From NCBI RefSeq assembly GCF_000255655.1, contig NZ_JH636435.1, positions 1,946,658 through 2,010,657 on the forward strand: a stretch of DNA of 64,000 bases, written 5' to 3'. Numbering within the stretch: position 1 is the first letter of the stretch; each line of letters begins with the position of its first letter. The notes under the pieces are model-generated. The model was given only the letters and a program-made list of their open reading frames with translations. It was not told the DNA's origin and did no database searches. The stretch is from Schlesneria paludicola DSM 18645 (GTDB lineage Bacteria > Planctomycetota > Planctomycetia > Planctomycetales > Planctomycetaceae). Below are positions 36,089 through 46,300 of this stretch, piece by piece. Position numbers and translations under genes: made by a program.

Positions 36089-38749
36089 ATGAAACGTCTG
36101 GTGATCGTCGAATCCCCCGCCAAGGCCAAGAAGATTGGCGGGTACCTCGGCAGCAATTACACCGTCATGGCCAGCATGGGCCATGTGCGGGATCTTCCCG
36201 AAAGCGCCAAAGACATTCCCGAAGAGATCAAAAAGACAAAGTCCAATCTCGCCAAGTACGGAGTCGACGTCGATAACGAATTTGAACCGCTTTACATTGT
36301 CAGCGAGCGAAAAAAGAAACTCGTCAAAGAACTTCGTGATGCATTAAAGGGAGCCGGCGAGCTTCTACTCGCAACCGACGAAGACCGCGAAGGAGAAAGC
36401 ATCGGCTGGCATCTGGCCGAGCTTTTGGCCCCCAAAGTACCGGTCAAGCGGATGGTTTTCTCGGAAATCACGAAAGAAGCGATCCAGGAAGCCGTTCAGC
36501 ACACACGCGAACTGGATATGAACCTGGTCGCGGCACAAGAAGCGCGTCGAATTATCGACCGCTTGTACGGATACCGACTGAGCCCGCTCTTGTGGAAGAA
36601 AGTCCGCCCCAAGCTGTCTGCAGGGCGGGTTCAATCCGTTGCCGTGCGAGTTTTGGTTCGACGCGAACTCGAACGGTTGGCATTCCGTTCCGGTAGCTAC
36701 TGGGATTTGAAGTCGAAACTCGCCACGTCGACCGGGGCCGAATTCGAAGCAACACTCGCGACGGTCAAAGGTCAACGCGTCGCGACAGGCAAGGATTTTG
36801 ACGAGAACACCGGCAAGCTGAAACATGAAGCGAACGTCGTCCTGCTGGACGAAGACGCTGCAAAACGACTGCAGACGCAACTGCAATCGCAGTCGTGGAA
36901 TGTAACGTCTGTCGAAACCCGCATGCAGACGCGAAAGCCGTACGCACCATTCACAACGAGTACGCTGCAGCAAGAAGCCAACCGCAAGCTGGGTTTGACG
37001 GCGCGCGACACCATGCGGATCGCGCAAAGCCTGTACGAAGACGGTTACATTACTTATATGCGTACCGACAGTGTGAATCTGTCGCAGGAAGCGCTGAACG
37101 CGGCACGAAAGTCGGTTCTCGACCGATATGGAAAAGACTATCTCAGCCCGGAACCGCGTCAGTATTCGACGAAAACGAAGAATGCTCAAGAGGCACACGA
37201 GGCGATTCGTCCGGCCGGTACAGAAATGAAAACCGCCGAAGAACAAGGATTGTCCGGCCGCGAGGCGGCGCTTTACGGCATGATCTGGAAACGGACGGTG
37301 GCCACACAGATGGCCGAAGCACAGCTTCGGTTCCAGACCGTGACCGTCACCGTTGACGATGCCGAGTTCAAAGCAACCGGTCGTCACGTTGAATTCCCCG
37401 GTTTCTTCCGCGCCTACGTCGAAGGTGTCGACGACCCCGAAGCCGCGCTGGATGACCAGGAAGCCGCGCTTCCGCCCCTGAATGAACAGGATCGCCTGGC
37501 GCTACAGGCCCTCGACCCCATCGGACACGAAACAAAGCCTCCCGCTCGGTATACGGAAGCGACGCTGGTCAAAGCGCTCGAAGCCGACGGAATTGGCCGC
37601 CCCAGTACGTACGCGACGATCATTGATACGATCATCGATCGCGAGTATGTCATGAAGGCCGGTTCACAGCTGGTCCCGACCTTTACCGCCTTCGCCGTCA
37701 ATCAATTGCTGGAAACCTATTTCCCCAAGCTGGTCGATCTGGGTTTCACGGCGAAGATGGAGCAGGATCTGGACGATATCGCCAACGGCCAAGGTGATCG
37801 GCTGCCGTATCTGCAGCAGTTCTACAACGGGTCCGAAGGGCTGGACGCTCAGGTCAAAGCGAACGAGGAAGCCATCGACCCACGCTCGGCATGCACACTG
37901 CAGTTCGACGGATTGAACTCGAAAATCCGCGTCGGCAAGTTTGGCCCGTACCTGGAGTCCGAGAAAAACGGCGAAACAATTACGGCCAGCATTCCAGACA
38001 GCCTGGCACCAGCCGACATCACGAATGCGATGGTTGATAACCTCATTGAACTCAAGCAGCGTGGACCGCAATCGCTGGGTGAGCACCCGGAAACGGGATT
38101 GCCGATCTTCTTGCTGGTGGGCCCATTTGGTCCCTATTTGCAACTCGGTGAAAAAGGCGAAGACGGCACAAAACCCAAGCGTGTTTCGCTGCCGAAAACC
38201 CGCGACCCGAACACGATTACGCTCGACGATGCATTATCCTATCTCGCGTTGCCACGTCAGTTAGGAAAACATCCCACCACCGACCATGTCGTCAATGCCG
38301 GCATCGGAATGTACGGCCCCTATGTCAAGCACGAGAAAACGTTCAAGTCGCTCGAGAAGACCGACGATGTGCTGACGATTACCATGGAACGAGCGATCGA
38401 ATTGCTCGCCCAGGCCAAGGTCAAAGCGGTCGTGGTTCCGATCAAGGAACTGGGACCTCACCCCGAAGACAAAGAACCGGTTCAGATCTTCGACGGCCGT
38501 TACGGCGCGTATGTCAAACACGGCAAGGTCAACGCCACGCTTCCTAAGGGAACCGACCCGCAGGCGTTTACGCTGGAAGAGGCATTGCCGCTGCTCGCCG
38601 AGCGTGCCGCACGCGGTCCAGCGCCGAAGAAATCACGAGGACGCGCGACCAAGGCGGCCAGCACCAAAGTCGCAGCAGAACCCAAGGAAAAGAAAGCGGT
38701 CAAGAAAAAGGCTGCCAAAAAGGCCACGAAGAAGAAGGCGGTCGAGTAA
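36089..38749 (+). CDS. topA: DNA topoisomerase I
   Basis: 886 residues; relaxes negative supercoils through a tyrosine-DNA intermediate. The Toprim domain starts at the N-terminus (VIVESPAKAKKIGGYLG) and includes TDEDREGESIGWHL. The active-site tyrosine lies in GYITYMRTDS. The C-terminal part lacks the Cys4 zinc fingers of E. coli TopA and instead has four short repeats (GKFGPYLE, GPFGPYLQ, GMYGPYVKH, GRYGAYVKH) of the kind seen in other bacterial groups, then a Lys/Ala-rich basic tail. The frame is open from 35954, but the conserved start is MKRLVIVESPAK at 36089. Confidence 0.97.
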   Translation: MKRLVIVESPAKAKKIGGYLGSNYTVMASMGHVRDLPESAKDIPEEIKKTKSNLAKYGVDVDNEFEPLYIVSERKKKLVKELRDALKGAGELLLATDEDREGESIGWHLAELLAPKVPVKRMVFSEITKEAIQEAVQHTRELDMNLVAAQEARRIIDRLYGYRLSPLLWKKVRPKLSAGRVQSVAVRVLVRRELERLAFRSGSYWDLKSKLATSTGAEFEATLATVKGQRVATGKDFDENTGKLKHEANVVLLDEDAAKRLQTQLQSQSWNVTSVETRMQTRKPYAPFTTSTLQQEANRKLGLTARDTMRIAQSLYEDGYITYMRTDSVNLSQEALNAARKSVLDRYGKDYLSPEPRQYSTKTKNAQEAHEAIRPAGTEMKTAEEQGLSGREAALYGMIWKRTVATQMAEAQLRFQTVTVTVDDAEFKATGRHVEFPGFFRAYVEGVDDPEAALDDQEAALPPLNEQDRLALQALDPIGHETKPPARYTEATLVKALEADGIGRPSTYATIIDTIIDREYVMKAGSQLVPTFTAFAVNQLLETYFPKLVDLGFTAKMEQDLDDIANGQGDRLPYLQQFYNGSEGLDAQVKANEEAIDPRSACTLQFDGLNSKIRVGKFGPYLESEKNGETITASIPDSLAPADITNAMVDNLIELKQRGPQSLGEHPETGLPIFLLVGPFGPYLQLGEKGEDGTKPKRVSLPKTRDPNTITLDDALSYLALPRQLGKHPTTDHVVNAGIGMYGPYVKHEKTFKSLEKTDDVLTITMERAIELLAQAKVKAVVVPIKELGPHPEDKEPVQIFDGRYGAYVKHGKVNATLPKGTDPQAFTLEEALPLLAERAARGPAPKKSRGRATKAASTKVAAEPKEKKAVKKKAAKKATKKKAVE

Positions 38750-38889
38750 TCGGCGATGAACGGAAATCGTGAACGCGACGTGACCAGCGTGTGTCATTTC
38801 ACCAGACAGATTTGACGTGCGCGAATGCCGTGCCGTAGATTGGCCCAGCATTACGCGCTTCTTCGTTTCCTTCTCACGCTGCGATCGAC

Positions 38890-39690
38890 ATGCTTGCCAA
38901 ACGTATCATTCCGTGTCTCGACGTTCACGCCGGTCGAGTCGTCAAAGGCGTCAACTTTCTGAATCTGCGCGACGCGGGTGATCCCGTCCAGATCGCGGCA
39001 CGCTACGAAGAAGAGGGTGCCGACGAACTGGTCTTTCTCGACATTACCGCCAGCCACGAACAGCGGGGAATCATTCTGGACGTCGTACGCCGGACGTCCG
39101 AAGTTTGCTTCATGCCACTGACAGTCGGGGGAGGCATTCGAACGCTTGAAGATATTCGCATGCTGCTGAATGCGGGCTGCGATAAAGTCTCGATTAATTC
39201 GGCAGCCGTGAAGGACCCGGAATTCGTCCGAGCGGCGGCGCTGAAGTTCGGCAGCCAGTGCATCGTCGTCAATATCGATCCGAAGCGTGTTCAGCGTGAT
39301 GGCCACGAAATCTGGGAAGTGCACGTGAATGGCGGGCGCATTCCGACCGGATTAGAAGCCGTCGCATGGGCAAAAGAGGTAGAACGCCTGGGCGCAGGTG
39401 AAATCGTACTGACGTCCATGGATGCCGACGGCACTCAGGACGGATATGACCTTGCAATGACGCGCGCCGTCGCGGATGCCGTGCAAATCCCTGTTGTCGC
39501 CAGTGGTGGTGCAGGACACCCCGAACACCTGAAGACCATCCTGACCGAGGGTCGTGCCAGCGCGGCCCTGGCAGCCAGTATCTTCCACTATGGAACACAT
39601 CCGATCGGCGCCACGAAGCGATATCTGGCGGAACACAATGTTCCAATTCGTTTCAATACGCTGACCAGCGGCGCAGCCACTCTGTCCTGA
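38890..39690 (+). CDS. hisF: Imidazole glycerol phosphate synthase, cyclase subunit
   Basis: 266 residues, typical for HisF, which with HisH makes imidazole glycerol phosphate and AICAR in histidine synthesis. The half-barrel signatures are visible: [12 protein letters not shown] with the catalytic Asp near residue 11, [20 protein letters not shown] with the second Asp, and [11 protein letters not shown]. No other his genes are near. Its stop codon TGA lies inside a 15-bp tandem repeat. Confidence 0.97.
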   Translation: MLAKRIIPCLDVHAGRVVKGVNFLNLRDAGDPVQIAARYEEEGADELVFLDITASHEQRGIILDVVRRTSEVCFMPLTVGGGIRTLEDIRMLLNAGCDKVSINSAAVKDPEFVRAAALKFGSQCIVVNIDPKRVQRDGHEIWEVHVNGGRIPTGLEAVAWAKEVERLGAGEIVLTSMDADGTQDGYDLAMTRAVADAVQIPVVASGGAGHPEHLKTILTEGRASAALAASIFHYGTHPIGATKRYLAEHNVPIRFNTLTSGAATLS

Positions 39691-39728
39691 CTTACGGCGT
39701 CCTGACTTACGGCGTCCTGACTTACGGC
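39684..39728. repeat. Three perfect 15-bp tandem repeats at the hisF stop
   Basis: The unit GTCCTGACTTACGGC occurs three times without change. The first unit contains the last base of the final hisF sense codons and the TGA stop, so a gain or loss of units would not alter the protein. Confidence 0.95.
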
Positions 39729-39780
39729 CCAAATACCTTACTGCCCTAATACTTTGGCACGTTGCGTGGCTGCAGGACAG

Positions 39781-39813
39781 GGCGCGCCGGGCCTTCAGGC
39801 CCAATGGCGCGCC
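39781..39813. other. Nested GC-rich hairpin after hisF
   Basis: GGCGCGCC at 39781-39788 pairs with GGCGCGCC at 39806-39813, enclosing a second stem GGGCC-TTCA-GGCCC. No T run follows, so this is a stable structure or REP-like sequence rather than a clear intrinsic terminator. Confidence 0.65.
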
Positions 39814-40490
39814 GCGTCAAAAACCGCGCCACGGACCACAGTATGTGTTTTTTTGTCAAAGTTGCCAAATTGTCAAAGAGCGGCCGGGGCGAAATGTTTG
39901 ATCGCTTTGATCATCATGAGCACTTTGTTGTCGATTGCCTTATTTGACAAGGACTTGCGTATGCTCGTCACAATTCAATGCGTTGAACATCTTGAGCGTC
40001 ATGAGCAACATCCCAGAGGGGTCGCTCTTTGAAGTTCGGGGGTTGCACCTGAGATCCAACCGCGGAATAGACGAGCGCAATTCCCCAACACGGATCTCGG
40101 TCGGTGTCACGTCGGAATCGTCGCGATTGAAGACTGTCATTCGGATGCCCCGTCAGTCGCAGGTTCGGTTTCGAACTCGCCGATGGTGAACCACGTGGTT
40201 CACTCTTCGCGCGGTTGCCCGCACACGTTGTCCGATGATCATACGATCCTAATCGATCGTGTCAGGACCAATGTTCCAAACCTTTGGAAGACTCGATTGG
40301 CAAAGCTGGCTCCGCATGCTGCGCCCACGCCGACGTGCAGCGCGAGAGTGTGAAAACTCAGTCGAGCCGAGAGGCGTTCGGACGAGGACCTTCCGCGATC
40401 TGCGAGAGGCTTTCCCAAGCGAGAGCTTTTGAAGTTGCCCAGATTAAAAACTCCACACTCAGGGGAGTTGTACGCACGGTCTCCGCCCCT

Positions 40491-40558
40491 CTGGCCACCA
40501 TAACCCCTCTGGCCACCATAACCCCCCTGGCCACCATAACCCCCCTGGCCACCATAAC
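40491..40558. repeat. 18-bp minisatellite, almost four units
   Basis: The unit CTGGCCACCATAACCCCY is repeated three full times and a fourth time in part. It lies in the large spacer between hisF and surE (39691-41035), in which I find no credible gene. Confidence 0.92.
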
Positions 40559-40679
40559 GTGGTGCAGTGTGCTGGCGCCAGGGGTACGATCGTTTCGAAT
40601 GCTCTCCTGGGAATGACCATCACAAAGTTTTGCCTGACCGGGCAAAAGGTCGGCCCAAATCGGACAATCGCTTGCATTC

Positions 40680-40808
40680 TTTTGCCCTGGCAGGCAACGC
40701 CGTGATGGATTCGTGCGTGTTCAATGTGAGGCAATCGTGGCTTTTCCTGCGGGAGGCAGACCCAGCCATTCCACCAGCCCAAAGGAGGCCGCAAGGGCTC
40801 CGATAGGC
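40680..40808 (-). repeat. Dispersed repeat family B, copy 2
   Basis: About 130 bp, inverted relative to the copy at 17551-17691. Shared blocks in reverse complement include ATCGGAGCCC, CTTGCGGCCTCCTTTGG, GAATGGCTGG and CACGGCGTTGCCTGCCAGGG. Confidence 0.75.
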
Positions 40809-40835
40809 TCGGTCCAAGCGTTCCCTCATTTGATT

Positions 40836-40864
40836 CCTCGTTACTAAGCTCCTGCTTGCAACGC
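40836..40864. repeat. REP-like palindrome, degenerate copy
   Basis: CTCGTTACTAAGCTCCTGCT followed by TGCAACGC, an imperfect copy of the palindrome GTTACCAAGCTCCCGCTTGG with TAAC. It faces the copy at 40928-40957 in inverted orientation. Confidence 0.75.
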
Positions 40865-40927
40865 TTCTTGCGATTTTACTTTCTGCCGACCAGAAAAATA
40901 GTTTCGGACTGTCGTGCACTTCCAGAA

Positions 40928-40957
40928 GCGTTGCCAAGCGGGAGCTTGGCAACGAGG
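40928..40957. repeat. REP-like palindrome, intact copy
   Basis: GCGTTGCCAAGCGGGAGCTT continuing GGCAACGAGG: an almost perfect 12-bp palindrome around GCGGGAGC. It belongs to the family that clusters at 46.9-47.3 kb. Just downstream GAGGAAACCCGT is duplicated. Confidence 0.82.
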
Positions 40958-41035
40958 AACGAGGAAACCCGTCGAGGAAACCCGTTATTGGCAATGCCGA
41001 CATCGGCCGACGCTCGTCCGTCGCGGATCACTCAT

Positions 41036-41800
41036 TCACTCGGGCAAGGACAGCTTTTCGGATCGCAGTTCATTCAAGAACGCTTTTTCCGTCAAATCGA
41101 AATGCAGCGGGGTGACAGTAATCTTGCCCTCTTGCAGTTCCTTGATGTCCGTTCCCTCGTCGAGCAGATGGCTGCGAATGGGATTTAGACCACTCCAGTA
41201 GTAAGCTCGCCCACGCGGATCAATCCGTTTTTCGACCTCTTCCGCAACCCGACGAACCCCCATCGTGACGTACTCGACGCCGGTCGGCCAACCGGGGCGC
41301 GGTGGCGGGAAGTTGATATTCCACAGTTGTCCAGGGCGCGTTTTGGGCAGCAATTGCTGACACAACGGAATGGCTCGGCGAGCGGACGCGGCAAAATCGG
41401 GTGGTCCGTCCATCCACTGTGACAACGCAAACGATGGGATCCCGAAGAAGGCCCCCTCAATTGCCGCGGCGACAGTCCCCGAGTACAGCACGTTGATCCC
41501 GATATTCGCTCCCGTGTTCAGGCCGCTGACAATCACATCGGGCTTCGAAGGGCAGAATTCGAGCACGCCTAACTTCACACAATCGGCCGGGCTACCTTCC
41601 ACCTTCCAGCCAAAAAATTCGCCGTTCTTGAATTCTTTGTGCGCGACAAGCGGATGCAGATAGGTAATCGAGTGCCCCACGCCGCTCTGCTCAATCGCAG
41701 GAGCCACCACTGTGACATCACCCCATTCCTGCAGGGCGGCATGCATCGCATGCAAACTGGGAGCATGGATTCCATCATCATTCGCCAGCAGAATCTGCAT
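41036..41800 (-). CDS. surE: 5'/3'-nucleotidase SurE
   Basis: 254 residues, the usual length. SurE is a metal-dependent nucleoside monophosphate phosphatase. The metal-binding acidic pair is in LLANDDGIHAPS (D8, D9); other signatures are the Ser-containing GVGHSITYLHP segment, GSPADCVKLG and SGLNTGANIG. In other bacteria surE often lies near pcm or nlpD; here it stands alone after a repeat-rich spacer. Confidence 0.95.
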   Translation of the reverse strand: MQILLANDDGIHAPSLHAMHAALQEWGDVTVVAPAIEQSGVGHSITYLHPLVAHKEFKNGEFFGWKVEGSPADCVKLGVLEFCPSKPDVIVSGLNTGANIGINVLYSGTVAAAIEGAFFGIPSFALSQWMDGPPDFAASARRAIPLCQQLLPKTRPGQLWNINFPPPRPGWPTGVEYVTMGVRRVAEEVEKRIDPRGRAYYWSGLNPIRSHLLDEGTDIKELQEGKITVTPLHFDLTEKAFLNELRSEKLSLPE

Positions 41801-41941
41801 TAATGATCATCTCGGAGAAAGGTCACGGGCCAGCATGCGACCACGCCGTAAGAAACAAGCGCGTCTCGACAACCGAATGCTCATTGCGATCACAGTGACT
41901 GTCAAGGGATTGGATCACCAGGGAATTGTTTGACTTCGCGT

Positions 41942-42409
41942 TTAGCCGATCTGATTCGATAAAGGCTCTGGTGGCTGCTGAGAACGCACAACGGGAATTC
42001 GCGGATTCCAGACGATCAGAATCAGGGACACCAGCGTCAGGGGAATCACAACCATCATGTAGGGCACAACCCATATGGACTCTTGTCCCGTAAAAGCTTC
42101 AGCCGTGCCCATCCCATAAAAATGCCATGTCCATCTGTATTCCTTCAAGATCTCATTCAACGGCATGACAGCATCAGAGTCCCACAGATTGAAACTGAAC
42201 GCATCTCCGGGAGCCAAACTCGAATCGATCACCCAAAGCAATTGACGGTCTGTCGACGCCCACTGAACCACGGTCGTCGCGCCCAACGGAACGGTCACGA
42301 CATCCAACGTGCTGATGCTTCTGCTCCAACCCGCCATCAATGCGCACGCCAGAACGAGCGTCACAACGCCAAGCTTTCGGCTCGTTCCATGGAAGTATTC
42401 GCCAATCAT
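41942..42409 (-). CDS. Small two-helix membrane protein, paralogue of the 7.3-kb gene
   Basis: 155 residues: N-terminal helix (RKLGVVTLVLACALMAGW), an extracytoplasmic part of about 75 residues with many Trp and Asp, then a second helix (PYMMVVIPLTLVSLILIVW) and a Pro-rich polar tail. It has the same build and motifs as the protein at 7347-7778. The function is unknown; the family appears to be planctomycete-type. Confidence 0.78.
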   Translation of the reverse strand: MIGEYFHGTSRKLGVVTLVLACALMAGWSRSISTLDVVTVPLGATTVVQWASTDRQLLWVIDSSLAPGDAFSFNLWDSDAVMPLNEILKEYRWTWHFYGMGTAEAFTGQESIWVVPYMMVVIPLTLVSLILIVWNPRIPVVRSQQPPEPLSNQIG

Positions 42410-42657
42410 TGAGCCCAGTTCAACAAAAGCCTCGTTACGTCCAGACGATGCTCAACTCAAACGATCACGATCTCATCGGATATCCCATGCGCGCCACCAG
42501 CACTGCGTGGCACATCATAGACTTGAAGCATGCATCTCTCGATGCAAACAAGAAAAAGTTCTCGTGAGATCTTGATGAGCAAATTCATGCTCCCTGAACT
42601 ACAATGCGGCCTGGGTTCACCGTCATCAACTTTTCTTGCGCTGAATTCGAAACGAGC

Positions 42658-43164
42658 ATGGTGTTCTGGACACGAGCAAATAACGACACACTCTCTTGCC
42701 GTGTGACGTCAGAAGAAGAAACCCACACGATTGCATCGCAAGTGGCTGCACCGCTTCGTGCCGGTGATGTCATCGCACTCGTCGGGGATTTAGGTGCCGG
42801 CAAAACGCGTTTTGTCAAAGCGATTGCGGAAGCGTGGGGTATTCCCGGCGATGACGTCAATAGCCCCACCTTCACCTTGATCCACGAATATCAGGGGCGG
42901 TTGCCGATTCGGCATTGTGACACCTATCGTTTGCGCGACGCCGAAGAGTTCGCCGATCTGGGGCTGGATGAGTTGTTCGCATCAGATGGAATTGCGCTGA
43001 TCGAATGGGCTGATCGTGTGACGGAATATCTTCCACGGAACCGATTGCGTATCGAAATCGTCATCGAAAGCCCCTCCATCCGTTTGATCACGATGACGGC
43101 GATCGGCGGGCGTGCTCACGAATTGTTGTCGAGAATCGAAGCCAACAGTGCAGGCTCGAATTGA
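42658..43164 (+). CDS. tsaE: tRNA threonylcarbamoyladenosine biosynthesis ATPase TsaE
   Basis: 168 residues. TsaE is the ATPase that supports TsaB/TsaD in forming t6A37 on ANN-decoding tRNAs. Walker A is GDLGAGKT (43-50), followed by NSPTFTLIHEYQG and the acidic HCDTYRL and LIEWADRV motifs. The frame is open from 42604; I chose the ATG at 42658 because the preceding residues do not belong to the family. It is convergent with the P-type ATPase gene. Confidence 0.92.
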   Translation: MVFWTRANNDTLSCRVTSEEETHTIASQVAAPLRAGDVIALVGDLGAGKTRFVKAIAEAWGIPGDDVNSPTFTLIHEYQGRLPIRHCDTYRLRDAEEFADLGLDELFASDGIALIEWADRVTEYLPRNRLRIEIVIESPSIRLITMTAIGGRAHELLSRIEANSAGSN

Positions 43165-43333
43165 ATCAACAAGTGAGAGCGTCAAGCGCCCGGTCTTCAG
43201 GCCCAACGTGGCCAGAGGAAAACGCCATCACACGACAATGACGAAATTGTGACCCAGGTTGATTCGTACTCGAAACTCGCAATTTCTCCGCGATCGCATC
43301 GAGAGAATATTCTAACGATCGCAACGTCATCAC

Positions 43334-46300
43334 TTATTCGCGTGGGGCGGGAAGCTGTGGAATCATGCCATTCGCCGGTGCCGTCCCAAGCCACAGATGT
43401 TGCCGACCGGCCGCCATTGGATCGATGATTGTCAGCGCGCGCTGCACCAGGATCTCAATCATCGCCGTCCAGTAAAGATGCCGCCGGGTCATCTCCGGGT
43501 GTCGCTGATCTTCGACAAACAGTTCATTGAATCGACTCGCAACACCGCGCGCGGCATGTTCACGCCGGGCACGGGCACAGTGACCTTCGAGCAGAATTGC
43601 CGCCGCATTTCCCGACAAGCGCGGATCACCATGCTCGTTCGGTTGCTGCAATTGCCGCCACAATTCGTCGCTCAATTGCCAATCGATTCGCGTCGGCGAA
43701 TTGCGTCGATCAGGCACCTGCGTTTTCGCGGCCGACTGCAACAACGTGAACGCTTCTTCACCGATGGCCGACACCAGCGTCCTTGACGCATAGGCTTCCG
43801 CTTCATTGATCAGCAATTCCTGTTCTTCCAACGCATCGGCAACCTGCCGATATGCCGGAACCACCGATTGCGGCGGATGAACATCCAACCATTGCAATTC
43901 CACCACTTCGATCCCGATGCCGTACTGATCGACTCGCTGCTTCAGACGCGATAACGAGCGTCGTTCCAGGTTTGCACGGCCTTCCGTCAGCAGTTCATCA
44001 ATCGAAGCGCTTGCCGCAATCTCGCGCAAGACACTTTCGGCAGCAGCCCGTAAGACAACATCCGTTTGACGGCTTCCCGCGAACAGAAATTGTTTGAGAT
44101 CGCGAATGACATACTGCGCTTCAGCCCGCAATTCGACAGGCACTTCGTCCGCCGTCAACATCATCGCCTCATCGGCCATCTCCGTCATGGAATTGTCGTC
44201 GTGACTGCTGGTCCATTCCACGACAGGCTCGCTCGTGACGATTGACGTGGAGTTTGATGGACGCGAGAACAGACCTCCGAGCCAAAGACGCGCGGTGCGA
44301 CTTCGTTCGCCGAACCTTGTCAGGCGGACACGCGAAGGCACGCTGCCCGTTCGATTCGCGCCATCCAAATTTCGGAAGCCGACCGCAACGCTCCGAACCC
44401 GATTCGTCTTTTCACGCAGGGTTCGTTCGAGCGGCCAAGGCCAGCGCCAGTGCAGCCCCGCCGACAGCGTTGTCTCGTATCGTCCTAGTCGCGTGACGAT
44501 CGCTTGCTCATCTTCGTTGAGCTGGACGATTCCCGATACGAACCACCCGGCGCATACCAGGGCTGCGGCGAGCTTCATTCCTAACCGCCAGTGGTCGATG
44601 GTCCAATACAGCCATCTGGAAGGAGACGCATAAATTGCCAGCCAGTCGAGAGCCAAGGTCATCCGCATCAGGAAACGCGACGCGACCGTTGCGGACCAGT
44701 TCTCGAACGCAAGCAATCGCATCGCGTTGGCCATCACCGCCAGCGACGCCACCTCGTGAAACACCGCTCCGCCAATCGGGTCGATCCACCGCAACGCGCA
44801 GGCAATGATCCCTAGTCCATTCAGACCAAAGGCAAAAATGACGATGCTTTGCCAGATGTTCCGGACGAGTGCGCGTGACAGACGAACCAAACCGGGCAGG
44901 GGCCGCAGTGGATCGCCGAGAAGTATGATATCTCCTGCGGCGGCCGCCAGGTCTCCACCGGCGCGACCGAGGGCCAAGCCGACGTTCGCAGCCGCCAGGG
45001 CTGGCGCATCGTTGATTCCATCGCCCACCATCGCGATCTGTCGCCCGGCCTGTCGCGACGCCTCGACCCACTCGGCTTTATCCGCCGGCAGTTGATCGGT
45101 CGCCACATGTTCAAATAAGCCGAGCGATTTCACGACGGCGTCCGCTGGTTGGGCTCGATCACCCGTTAACAACGCAAATCGCGTAATGCCCTCGCCACGA
45201 AGTTCCTCGAGAACTCGTCGCGATTCGGGTCGGATTGACTCACGCACTCCGATGACACCAATCACCGTCCCGTCGAGTGCCACGACCAGGGGAGACTCTC
45301 CCGCAACTTCGCGAAGCCTCAGCAGTTCGGCCGCGTCATGAGAAAATGCAATCTCCGCCCGATCCAGCGCGCGTCGATTCCCCACCACAATCGTGACAAG
45401 TCGCGCTGCATCCGGTGTCGCTCGTGTCGTTGTGTCGGTGGAACGGACTCCGCTCAAGGACGCAAACTCCCGGGCAAGTTTTAGGTCGCCCAGGGGAATT
45501 TTCGCCATGACACCGGCGCCGGCCAGCGCCTGAAAGTCGAGCGACGCGGGGATCTCCAAGCCACGATCTTCGGCACTCGTGACCAGAATTCGCGCCAACA
45601 GATGTTCGCTGTGTCGCTCGGCAATAGCAGCCACTTGCAGCACTTCGTCGGCGGTCAGGCCGGATGTCGGAACGATTTCGCCAAGCGCCAAGGCCCCTTG
45701 CGTTAATGTCCCCGTCTTGTCGAAGGCGAATGTGTCGACCGTTGCCAACCGTTCCAGTACAGCGGACCCTTTGACGACCACACCTCGGCGAGCGAGCCAG
45801 GCGAGCGAGGCCATTACGGCACAGGGTGTGGCCAGCACCAGCGGACAGGGACACGCGACGACCAGAACGCCCAGCGCGGGAAGCATCCCACTGGACCAGG
45901 TCCCCGCCACAATACGCCAACCCACCAGCGTGATCACGGCGGCCAGCAGGACAACCGGCAAAAACCACTTGGCCAATTGATCGGCCAAACGTTCAAAATC
46001 TGCTTTGCGACTGACCGCTGTTCCGACGAGCTGGGACACGCGCGCCAGGGCGGTCTGATCGCCGATTGTTTCGGCGACGATCGTCAAGGCGCCAAACTGA
46101 TTCAACGTACCGGCCAACACGAGGTCACCAGCCTGTTTATCGACAGGAACACTTTCGCCGGTAAAGGGACTTTGGTCGATCACAGACGAACCCGCGACAA
46201 CTCGACCATCAACCGGAATTCGCTCACCCGGCCGCACCGTGACAATGTCACCCACAGCGAGTTCGACGAGCGGTACGTCCTGCTCGCGACCGTCGCGCTG

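Noticed and set aside
40491-40558. Possible CRISPR array
   Set aside because: The 18-bp units are directly adjacent without spacers, so this is a tandem repeat.
40284-40616. 110-codon frame with repeated PLATIT
   Set aside because: The repeat protein arises only from the 18-bp minisatellite; the flanking residues have no coding character.
39754-40794. Several frames of 60-110 codons in the hisF-surE spacer
   Set aside because: All are short, overlapping and rich in repeat sequence; none has a credible ribosome site or domain.
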